From the NCBI GenBank assembly GCA_022728415.1, contig JAIJJM010000005.1, positions 1 through 23,147 of the forward strand: 23,147 nt of DNA, written 5' to 3'. This document shows, piece after piece, positions 10,001 through 16,019 of the stretch (the first letter of the stretch is position 1; every line of letters begins with the position of its first letter). The notes beneath the pieces are model-generated. The model worked only from the letters and a program-made list of their open reading frames with translations, did not search any database and had not been told where the DNA came from. This DNA is from Collinsella sp. (GTDB lineage: Bacteria; Actinomycetota; Coriobacteriia; Coriobacteriales; Coriobacteriaceae). The position numbers and the translations under genes are program-made.

Positions 10001-13000
10001 GTATCGCGGGTCGCATGCATATGAGGGCAGTAGCGTCCATGGTGATATTCCCTCAACGGGATACAAGTTCGGAAATGAGCGGTATGGTAAGGTTCGCAAC
10101 GCGAGCTACACTGCGGTTGGAAAGCCTGCCGATGTTGCGGCGGGCGATTTCGAGATCTCGATCAATGACGACCTTAAGGCGCCGGGCAACCAGGCATACC
10201 AAGGCGCATTAGACGGTCGAGACGGAGAAGATGTTAATTCACCCTATTTGGTGAAGAAATATGCAACCGATTGGCGCACGGGCTGTGTGTGCGCGATGGG
10301 CGTTTGCGGCATGGATCTGAAGTTTGAGCAGGGCGTGACCTATGACATGAGGGATTATGGCTCGGGTTTCTTGGGTCTTTCGGGCCGCTATTACTCAAAT
10401 GCATGTGCGACCGACAAAAAGGTCAATGATAAAGATTTCATTACTCCTGGTATCGCCACTGTCAGCGGCAACGGCGCAACAATCAAAGTGTCGAACAACA
10501 CGCGCGAATACGTGGATGACGACTACTGTGTGGCGGGCGTAGGCGGCCTGTTCAGCACTATCAAGTTCTACTCGAGTGCACTCAATAAAGGAAGCATCGA
10601 AGCAAATGGCAACGCAAACGTAAACAATCTCAACTTCAACGACTGCAATATTTCGCTTGCCTATGTATCTTTGAGTGGGAAAGAGCAATCCAAGTCGACG
10701 AGCAATACAAAAAGCGGTTGGGTGGGGGCTGGCTGCCTTGCGGGCTCAACTGCAAACCAGGGAGGTTCTGGCGGGGTCACCTATGGCGTGTTCAAAAAAG
10801 TGGTCATTTCTAGCAGTACCGTAGCCGGAGGTTGCATGGCCGGTGGCCTCATCGGAAGTGCCGGCCTTATGGCGCGCAGTACCGATGGCGCCAACGGTTC
10901 GATTGTGAATTACGGAGGAACACCCTCTCCAGTGCAGCTTTATGACTGCTCATACAGTGGAATCGCCGTTAGCGCACGTTCAAATGCTGGCGGATTTGTA
11001 GGATATATCAATTCGGGCACCTGCGGCATGTGGGTGTCGAAAGACACAACCGTTGCCGATAGTTCGACTATTTACATTGTTGAGAAGGCAGGCGATTCGC
11101 AGGATACGGGCAGCACTGCTGGAGGCATCTTCGGCCTTACGGGAGGTGCTCTAGTTGTGAATACCGGGCAGGGCGAAAATGCGAGCCAGGTGGCAACGAT
11201 CAAAGATGTGTCCCTTGTTGTTAACCACAAGGCGCTTGGCGTGGGCGGAATTGCGGGACGCACAGTAACCTATGCTTCTAATATTAATCGCGTTAAGGTG
11301 ATATCAACCAATCAGGCCTCGGAAGAAGCGCCCACTTACTTTGGCTCTTTGCACGCGGCGGAAAATACTGTCAATTCGTATGCCACAAGCACGGGAGGCA
11401 TTATTGGATCGACAGGAAATAACGTGACACTTAATTCCTGTACGGTTGAAAAGATTCGCATGGGCGTAACCGAGCATGCTGGTGGCCTTGTGGGGGCAAC
11501 ATCAAATGGAAACACGCTGAGTGTCAACAATATCACTGTCGATGGCGTGCAATTTGATGGCGCTCGTTGTGGCGGCATCCTTGGAAACTGCCAAGGCCAG
11601 GGTGCAACCAATGTTATCGTTACGAATACGACCGTGCGGAACTGCTCGTTCGGAACGCTTAATTCAACGTGGAACCATAGTGATGGAAACCTGAGAAATC
11701 ATTCCGGTGGCATTGTCGGTGCCGCGTCCGGCACAATTAAGATTGCTAACGTTCTAATTCGCGAAAACGATTTTAAGCAGCCGGGCGGTCAAGGCTTCTT
11801 GTTGGGCGATACCGCGCAGTATGCGGCTGACTTCAAAGGCCTCTACGCCGCGGGCGTCGATATCATACTTAAGGATCGGTCTGACAATTCTACGGCTCAA
11901 AAACCGATTAAGTATTTCAATGACAGCGCCGTCGCCAACGTAAACAAGAAGTCGTATATCGCGTTTGGTGACTATAATGACACGCTTACTAATGACACGC
12001 ATACTGAGTCGGAAACGAGCAAAACGCTGTACGGCGCTGATGCGGCCGACAGCACGACTGCAGCCGTTTCGCCCTACGTGACTACGAGACCGGTGAGCAA
12101 ACTGGCGGTGCGTGCCTCTGACAACGACGCAACCGATCGTTATCTGTTCGGTGACGGTGTGAACGTTTCTGGTGCATCGACTATCCAGGACGAAGCGGTG
12201 AAGAATGTCACCGGCCGCTACACCTACACCAATATCGGCGGCATCGACAAAGACGGCGCCTATCAAAATACCTCGAGCTACTTGGCCTCAAGTGCCGGTA
12301 AGTTCAATGCAAACAATGACACGGATGCCACAAAGTCGAATGCCAACCCCGATGTCCTTGTCCTTTCGGGCAACGACTCGGATACCGTTAAGGACTATCT
12401 CAACATTGTTACCAACGGTGGTTATTCGGATGCGCTGCGCCTGAACGCAGGAGGATCGCACGTTTCGGCAACGGTCGACGTGTTCCAGCTCAAGAACGGT
12501 GTCTTTGTAAAGCAAACCAATGTTACCGACCGGGCGCTCGACGTTAAGGGCAGCGGCTCTTCTTTGTCGATCGGCGCTAACTCCAACTGGGATAACGGCA
12601 AGGGCCGCTTCAACCTGCTCACCGTCACCTTTACCGAGGCCGGCCAGAGCTATAAGGTTATGGTGCCCATCATCGTCAAGCGCGTGCTCGAGATTAACTT
12701 TACGGCAACGTATTCCGAGGGCTCGAACTTCAACAGCGCCGACTACAGCACCAAGTACGACAAGCACGTGCTCATTAGCAGCGGCGAGACTATGACGGGC
12801 TATCTTACCTGGACATACAACAAGGCGTATGCCCAGGAGACGGAGTATGGCTGGAATACGCACCTGGCAAGCGGCGGCGACATGAGGCCGCTTAACAAGC
12901 GCATTGAGTTCGGCGGAAAAAAGGGGGCGCTGCCTGTGGGCGCGCAGCTGACGCTCGTGGATACGGCGCACAATAACAAGGAGTATCACTACACGGTGCC

Positions 13001-14678
13001 CGAGGGAGGATCCTGCACATCGGTTGCGCTGACGGACTTTGAGGACTCCAGCGGAAATCACTATACGGAGCAGTGGCTCAGCGAGACCATGGGCGCGACG
13101 GCAACAGAAGCGGACGACGGCACGTGGGTTAAGCTGACTAATAAGGAGAAGGGCGAGAAGACCGAAGCCGAACTAGCCGGTATTGCTGGCGCGAAGATCG
13201 GCAACGACTACTACCGCGTCAAGACCGATACGGATAAGAAACCGTTCTACAGCTTGACGGTTCCCAAGAAGAAGGCCGACGAGCAGCCCAAGAGTGAGAG
13301 CTTCTATCTTGTTGTCCGCACGCCAAAGGGCTCGGCCAGCGTCAACGGATATACCGGTACATCGGTTAAGACAAGCGTGAACACGCATCTTAACTACACG
13401 CTTCGTAATAAAGATGAGACGAAGGACTCGCACGAGAACACCGCCTCGACGTATAGCGTTGCCACGAACTTCCAGCATAATTTGGTGGACAACAAATCGG
13501 GCACTAACCAGATGGCCGTGAGAGGAACGACCTATCGGCTGGATATGGATGTGGACGACACCGTCACGTTTGGCGAGCAGGAATATACGACTACCGATGC
13601 GCTGTACTACCAGCTGGATTCTTCGCTCGTGAACTACCAGGGCAGCAGCGCCGCGGGCGCGCATGGCTACCCGACTGGAACCCAGGGCACGTATTCGTTC
13701 TACGTGATGGTGAGGAACAATTACTACACGTGGGATGGTTTTAAGTGGACTGATGCCGGCACGACGAAAACGCCGGCGATTGCTGCCAAAGACTGGTCTG
13801 CAACGGGCGGCGACATGTCGCTTGTGCTTGCCGATGCTAACGGTAATGCCATCGATCTCTCCGGCATTCGCGAGATCGCCAAGAAGAGCGGCAACGCCTT
13901 CACCATTACTATGAAGGCGAATCTCACCATGACGGAACCTGCGTGCCAGGCGGGCATCGTGGCCTCGCAGAAGAGTGGCGCCGACCGCTACACCAAGCCC
14001 AACTACCGCGCGTACCTTTCCACGCATGCCGACACGCTCAGCACCAGTAGCAACTCGGACTACAGCGATGGTAAAGCCGGATATTACCGTATGGATGTGG
14101 GCTCGTCGACTATTGCGCTCGAGGCTTCTAAGAAGTCGCAGCTGGGCATCAATATCGATGATCTCAAGTCCGCCGACGGCGAGATCGCGCTGGTGGGAAC
14201 GTATGATTTCTCCAAGGTCACGGGTGCCGATGCGATGATTTCCAATGCTACTGAGGTGACCTATACGCTGACCTTGCAGCAGCGGCAGGATGACGGCTCG
14301 TATGGGGACGTGAAGGGCATCGCGAACTACCTGTCGGTGCTCGGCAGCGATCACCTAGGCGCGGGTGAGGTGTCGCCTGATGGCAATAGCTATGTGTTCA
14401 CCGATAGCAAGCCGAGCGGTACGTTCGTCACGCGCGACGGCAACAGCCTTGCCTTTAAGCATGCCTTCCGCGTCAAGGTGAACACCAATGTCGAGAAGAC
14501 TGGACAGACCTATGCCAACTACCGCTTGGTGCTTACGGCCCATATGTCCGGTGGCGGCGTAAACGACACGCCGGTCAACGTCAGCAACCTCGATGGCTAT
14601 GCGCACTCCGACTGCGTAACGTATACGCTAGCGCGTATCAATACGGAGGGCATTCAGCACGGCTTCGGGACCAACTAG
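4023..14678 (+). CDS. Giant secreted beta-helix (GLUG-repeat) surface protein, 3551 residues
   Basis: The gene is preceded by GAGGTAGGA (4010-4018). A signal peptide has basic residues RTAKR, a hydrophobic core, and VFA before a likely cleavage after residue 29. Residues of about 50-143 are an acidic, Ala/Thr/Gly/Asp-rich low-complexity linker. Residues of about 145-2620 are parallel beta-helix: short GLUG-type repeats recur throughout (GGLIGVCG near 372, GGLIGKA near 405, GGVVGYVG near 555, GGIVGAASG near 2562). At least four longer modules start with 'GTIDLAG' or 'GTYGDPYSVTNAAEMNAIA'-like stretches (near 145, 740, 1257 and 1615), with a probable fifth near 2070. Residues of about 2640-3551 form a non-repetitive tail of predicted Ig-like domains. 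No LPXTG, C-terminal helix, SLH or LysM domain is visible, so how it is held at the surface is unclear. GLUG proteins are generally surface adhesins or matrix proteins; that role here is inference. The middle of the gene is clearly lower in GC than its 3' end. Confidence 0.85.
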   Translation: MRTAKRITTACLTAIMIFQALAPSTEVFAQELDAVMEASVSAARAAGNAARSVQDAVATAPQDADQATSDDTAATPGADAGTTEGGNGSTNAGESQDSTTDGAGGGDASTEGDASQDDATDDDGATDEEQTNDADADAAAQANTTYEYSTVDKLKAAIGESNVTVEGDKVTKVTIGTSEDLIKLSNADPTIYQDAALTKGGATGSGLNLCNTVTAADGKALSFLGLGAQSTPFKGSFDLGTSPVVLNRPLFNNVELSTDMTLALTWEGTTSDPVVATTINGGDHKLAVNITAATLSSPLLGSVSRELRLDVNYAAKGNETLAINIQSKTDNAGLLVNTLADAASLSVEKLALPGTYSGDPTIQTTKDGTSAGGLIGVCGNGATVAINGNIDLSAFSVKGRAASGGLIGKATSLNLTIANGTTIKPARNVGDEGSACSGGVIGDVSFARGFTVTPNMFDLGDLVTLGASQRAGALFGMADISHGDIVVQGGAYKSKLASGKGGGVSGSYGGLVGKVFAMATGVDGALRAFVVEKDADKKTCSIAFDLASELSDAGGVVGYVGDSANPNSQPVAVVLNGVTVACKGDASARTDTGKFGGAVGVVDTRNALDVRDFTLTSDKAIGGAVKNRAAGIAGSAWNAVIKFSGITDLSGASFAENATTGQLVYENNNALIFAVGDGSNGNVADEGTTGWTYKRSNKASKTDDIATYGEVIRLGDSFITLDPSTHKLTLPASLAQTNGAYALTTAEDFAKLAITWQTNGYYSMVNGVTEKNLNGLQSSTITVNGTIDLAGTGLTGFTQDRASDSQVFSGALNGDGTIKLAVGEAYGKRGNAPLGADDISAGNGKIYRHGRLGLFAAVNGATISNVTIAGSMKFDNGVGIDAGSLAGTVAGGLTLSGATCKTNIACDDTLANDVSIGGIAGSVSAASTVTFKGNSKAQAAITAAKTLNGNIRIGGAVGYVSDCASTFNVAGLEIGGNIETGDCASNKIAQVGGLIGCIAQSTYNAGEIVGSADKYVNISGLSFSAFKMNVGRNGDALKGTGGLLGYSWGKTTVTIGNTAVNNSDSTYALKTSNDTTVTANDSTEVGGLVYAASGHWIINNYAIDLSGTTIHADAAQTLGVLVCRGCKVDNKTTYGVENYIGLYLEDRAYWGTAYRVPSGEGSIVAPGVTSFDEWVGSGVKPNKGSKLMDADWNTVVSLHTQNDKLNMDGDATHDNSYRNRSTFGQSHKTNGNTRYFYNLDRAYDRCEGGFSGGQINTADKLLLWSAFCYAPAGIRSTIVPNGTTGLDGSITITGTIDLAGYSYYPTQPIGEVTVNNAAITFYYSKIKAEQNGNKLNSDATQHENMHCGLFRTVANGDLTVNSVTLGGTVGPVINDAKSSTDAIGAGGSSSGALVCRYVYGSIGGKGTTIRKISIDGLTLNNLIVDGANNATNANAYMPLLINEMQKYVSLNAKNIKTTGYTSGTKAATSLFGKLGVGSEADQVTAKFERISLPSQNDNTIFTHASLLESFGYKSTGTGSADYTFTKANANDGMVTYGSEIDAKGKEYSGKQLWYYDEATYDTPNGLVKAGDKTANVDAPVFGDFLPYVYKGKADEPGVQYHEIRVNQRIPKLVTGCGTYGDPYSVTNAAEMNAIANYINNMTALDGWEVTIVADQGRLCTRRSSDHSTNNEVTYVYKQANGTNNKWEKKTGDASTDSPQTLSDETMHRYMQSAYYSIEPAEGNTITLDGASFGGFGNRANPFRGVIVGNLGSDHKNAAIKIENNEGSLRGLIPYSYGSVVRSLNINYVNAQATITYSAKDSDGVPTAFFGGVIGCILGGDNIIDGAVVNGTTADNPTTGFTVAGGGTKPHLVPIGGYVGAIAGGGVIFRHMSGVSWRAGASNKSQGLGTGNFRLYDNPYVGRVIDGYAFSEGCKVENGDANYKINEPNVNDTGCVTTVDTYKKYSWNVSRQNNNAPQTTVKDSQGLLVLSAIINSGAGAGAAHTDAAEGGKGTYRGSHAYEGSSVHGDIPSTGYKFGNERYGKVRNASYTAVGKPADVAAGDFEISINDDLKAPGNQAYQGALDGRDGEDVNSPYLVKKYATDWRTGCVCAMGVCGMDLKFEQGVTYDMRDYGSGFLGLSGRYYSNACATDKKVNDKDFITPGIATVSGNGATIKVSNNTREYVDDDYCVAGVGGLFSTIKFYSSALNKGSIEANGNANVNNLNFNDCNISLAYVSLSGKEQSKSTSNTKSGWVGAGCLAGSTANQGGSGGVTYGVFKKVVISSSTVAGGCMAGGLIGSAGLMARSTDGANGSIVNYGGTPSPVQLYDCSYSGIAVSARSNAGGFVGYINSGTCGMWVSKDTTVADSSTIYIVEKAGDSQDTGSTAGGIFGLTGGALVVNTGQGENASQVATIKDVSLVVNHKALGVGGIAGRTVTYASNINRVKVISTNQASEEAPTYFGSLHAAENTVNSYATSTGGIIGSTGNNVTLNSCTVEKIRMGVTEHAGGLVGATSNGNTLSVNNITVDGVQFDGARCGGILGNCQGQGATNVIVTNTTVRNCSFGTLNSTWNHSDGNLRNHSGGIVGAASGTIKIANVLIRENDFKQPGGQGFLLGDTAQYAADFKGLYAAGVDIILKDRSDNSTAQKPIKYFNDSAVANVNKKSYIAFGDYNDTLTNDTHTESETSKTLYGADAADSTTAAVSPYVTTRPVSKLAVRASDNDATDRYLFGDGVNVSGASTIQDEAVKNVTGRYTYTNIGGIDKDGAYQNTSSYLASSAGKFNANNDTDATKSNANPDVLVLSGNDSDTVKDYLNIVTNGGYSDALRLNAGGSHVSATVDVFQLKNGVFVKQTNVTDRALDVKGSGSSLSIGANSNWDNGKGRFNLLTVTFTEAGQSYKVMVPIIVKRVLEINFTATYSEGSNFNSADYSTKYDKHVLISSGETMTGYLTWTYNKAYAQETEYGWNTHLASGGDMRPLNKRIEFGGKKGALPVGAQLTLVDTAHNNKEYHYTVPEGGSCTSVALTDFEDSSGNHYTEQWLSETMGATATEADDGTWVKLTNKEKGEKTEAELAGIAGAKIGNDYYRVKTDTDKKPFYSLTVPKKKADEQPKSESFYLVVRTPKGSASVNGYTGTSVKTSVNTHLNYTLRNKDETKDSHENTASTYSVATNFQHNLVDNKSGTNQMAVRGTTYRLDMDVDDTVTFGEQEYTTTDALYYQLDSSLVNYQGSSAAGAHGYPTGTQGTYSFYVMVRNNYYTWDGFKWTDAGTTKTPAIAAKDWSATGGDMSLVLADANGNAIDLSGIREIAKKSGNAFTITMKANLTMTEPACQAGIVASQKSGADRYTKPNYRAYLSTHADTLSTSSNSDYSDGKAGYYRMDVGSSTIALEASKKSQLGINIDDLKSADGEIALVGTYDFSKVTGADAMISNATEVTYTLTLQQRQDDGSYGDVKGIANYLSVLGSDHLGAGEVSPDGNSYVFTDSKPSGTFVTRDGNSLAFKHAFRVKVNTNVEKTGQTYANYRLVLTAHMSGGGVNDTPVNVSNLDGYAHSDCVTYTLARINTEGIQHGFGTN

Positions 14679-14686
14679 CTATGCAA

Positions 14687-14719
14687 GGGGCGGCAACCAC
14701 CCGGTTGCCCCCCCTTCTT
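14687..14719 (+). terminator. Rho-independent terminator of the surface-protein operon
   Basis: GGGGCGGCAACC (14687-14698) pairs with GGTTGCCCCCCC (14703-14714) across the loop ACCC, with one C-C mismatch. TTCTT follows. The stem begins 9 bases after the stop codon of the giant gene. Confidence 0.75.
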
Positions 14720-14747
14720 GCTCGTGCGGACTCGCTGACGACCTTTC

Positions 14748-14952
14748 TGGACAGTTAGTTCAAATACGTATAAATCAAGACCCCGGTAGACGCTCCTGAC
14801 GCACGTTTTGAAGTAATAAGCAGCCCAAAACTACGATTTGGTGACCGAATGGACTCGATTTACATGCGAATGATCGCCGGCGGGCCCTCTCAGGGGGCCG
14901 GGGTGCAGCTTCGGAGCCGTCAAAAAAAATACGTATCTGAACTAACTGTCCA
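14748..14952. mobile_element. MITE-like element with 24-bp terminal inverted repeats, no transposase
   Basis: Bases 14748-14771 (TGGACAGTTAGTTCAAATAC...) and 14929-14952 are reverse complements with one mismatch in 24. The interior carries a GC-rich hairpin around 14880-14902 and no plausible gene: the one sizeable frame, on the minus strand (14775-15017), runs through the right-hand repeat and beyond it. I recall very similar sequence, sometimes mis-annotated as small proteins, scattered in Collinsella genomes, which would fit a dispersed non-autonomous element. No clear target-site duplication is visible in the flanks. Confidence 0.6.
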
Positions 14953-14987
14953 TCCGCCGTCGGAGGAAGGTGTTTCCGCTTCTCACT

Positions 14988-15072
14988 AGCTTTCCAGCTT
15001 TCCACGTAACTTACCACCTAAGGTGGAAAGCTGGGAAGTGAGCTGGGAAGCTGGAAAGCAAGTGGAAAGCTG
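14988..15072. repeat. Cluster of GTGGAAAGCTGG-type direct and inverted repeats
   Basis: GCTTTCCAGCTTTCCAC (14989-15005) is inverted relative to several downstream copies: GTGGAAAGCTG at 15023-15033 and 15062-15072, AGCTGGGAAG at 15029-15038 and 15041-15050, and CTGGAAAGC at 15051-15059. The segment can fold in several alternative ways. It lies between the MITE-like element and the helix-turn-helix gene and has no coding potential. It could be an operator cluster, a remnant of a small repeat, or structured RNA. Confidence 0.5.
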
Positions 15073-15281
15073 ACAAAGTGGATGCGGGTTGACGAGGGGT
15101 TATAATTACCCTCCAGCATGGAACTGCCAAACGGGTACCAATTTAGTCGACAGGCCTTCGCCATCCAGCCGTGCGCTAACCACCAGCGTAAATAAATGCT
15201 AAAAAATATCCGCAAATTGCTCTAAATGCCCAGATAGCGAAATTGCGATTTTCAATTAACTGCTAAGCGCAAACAGCAAAA

Positions 15282-15290
15282 TGCTACTAT
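15282..15290 (+). promoter_or_regulatory. Candidate extended -10 promoter of the helix-turn-helix gene
   Basis: TGCTACTAT contains TACTAT, a five-of-six match to the -10 consensus, with the extended TGN just upstream. No good -35 hexamer is found at 16-18 bases, as allowed for extended -10 promoters. The start codon is about 45 bases downstream, and an ACGTG/CACGT short hairpin lies between (15300-15315). The stretch 15185-15300 is noticeably AT-rich. Confidence 0.3.
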
Positions 15291-15334
15291 CTAACATGCA
15301 CGTGAGAAAACACGTAAACGGTTAAGGCTAAGAA

Positions 15335-15739
15335 GTGGCAGGTATGTCAGAAGCAACAAGGGCTCGCACGCATGCGCCCGAAGTTAGGCAGCGCGCCGTC
15401 GAGGTCCTCCAAGAGGGGGTCGGTCATCGTGCCCTCGCCGCGGAGCTTGGCATTCCCCAGGCCACGGCTCGTCAGTGGGCCCGCGCGTATGCCGTGGGCG
15501 GTGCCGACGCCGTGCTCAACGCGGGCTCACGTCACCGCACGTATTCGTACGACGTCAAGCTCGCCGTGGTAAAGGACCGACTGGAAAACGGCCTGACGGT
15601 TCGCGAGGCCATGATCAAGCACAAGATTCCCAGTGAGTCTTCGGTCAAGGCTTGGTGTCGTCAGTATCGCGATGGCGGCGCTGACGCGCTTATCGATAAG
15701 CCGCGTGGTCGCAAGCCGCGCGCTAAGCGGGCAGAGTAG
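15335..15739 (+). CDS. Orphan double helix-turn-helix protein, IS3-family OrfA-like
   Basis: The protein is 134 residues from GTG 15335, with AAGG at 15324-15327; ATG 15344, three codons in, is an equally possible start using AAGAAG as its ribosome site. It contains two helix-turn-helix units of the transposase-associated type. In the first (about residues 12-55), HRALAAELGIPQATARQWARAY is followed by GGADAVLN. In the second (about 70-115), TVREAMIKHKIPSESSVKAWCRQY is followed by GGADALIDKPRGRKPR. This tandem layout with a basic tail is that of OrfA of IS3/IS150-type insertion sequences, which bind the element ends. However, no OrfB (DDE transposase) frame follows, and no IS ends were recognised around it. 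It is either a stranded OrfA or a domesticated DNA-binding regulator. A terminator 9 bases downstream suggests it is expressed alone. Confidence 0.75.
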   Translation: MAGMSEATRARTHAPEVRQRAVEVLQEGVGHRALAAELGIPQATARQWARAYAVGGADAVLNAGSRHRTYSYDVKLAVVKDRLENGLTVREAMIKHKIPSESSVKAWCRQYRDGGADALIDKPRGRKPRAKRAE

Positions 15740-15747
15740 CAAGAGGG

Positions 15748-15771
15748 TGCGCCCACGGGGGCGCATTTTTC
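15748..15771 (+). terminator. Rho-independent terminator of the helix-turn-helix gene
   Basis: TGCGCCC (15748-15754) pairs perfectly with GGGCGCA (15759-15765) across the loop ACGG, followed by TTTTTC. The remaining bases to the hydrogenase operon (15772-16019) hold no gene. A TATAAC at 15974-15979 without a good -35 is the only promoter hint there. Confidence 0.8.
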
Positions 15772-16019
15772 TTGCCGCGCCAACTTATTGGACCGCCGCG
15801 AGCCTATCGGGACATCTCCAACGTGGCCAATAAACCGCGCGCAGTGGACCGCGCGCCCGTCGCTGCGGTAAGGAAACGCCGCCCTCTACTCCAATGCGGA
15901 CAGACACCTTACCCTGTACGCCTAAAACGCCCCAGTTGACCGAAAACCCGCCGCCGCCACTCCTCAGCTGAGCTATAACGTTAAACAATTGCAGCGTTTT
16001 TGCATGGGGAAGTGATGGT

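Noticed and set aside
14775..15017. Minus-strand open frame of 80 codons
   Set aside because: It starts within the AGCTGGAAAG repeat cluster and reads through the terminal repeat into the MITE-like element, with no ribosome site. Similar small proteins annotated elsewhere are probably the same repeat.
15772..16019. Promoter for the hydrogenase operon
   Set aside because: TTGACC (15936) and TATAAC (15974) are too far apart to act together, and neither has a matching partner at 16-18 bases.
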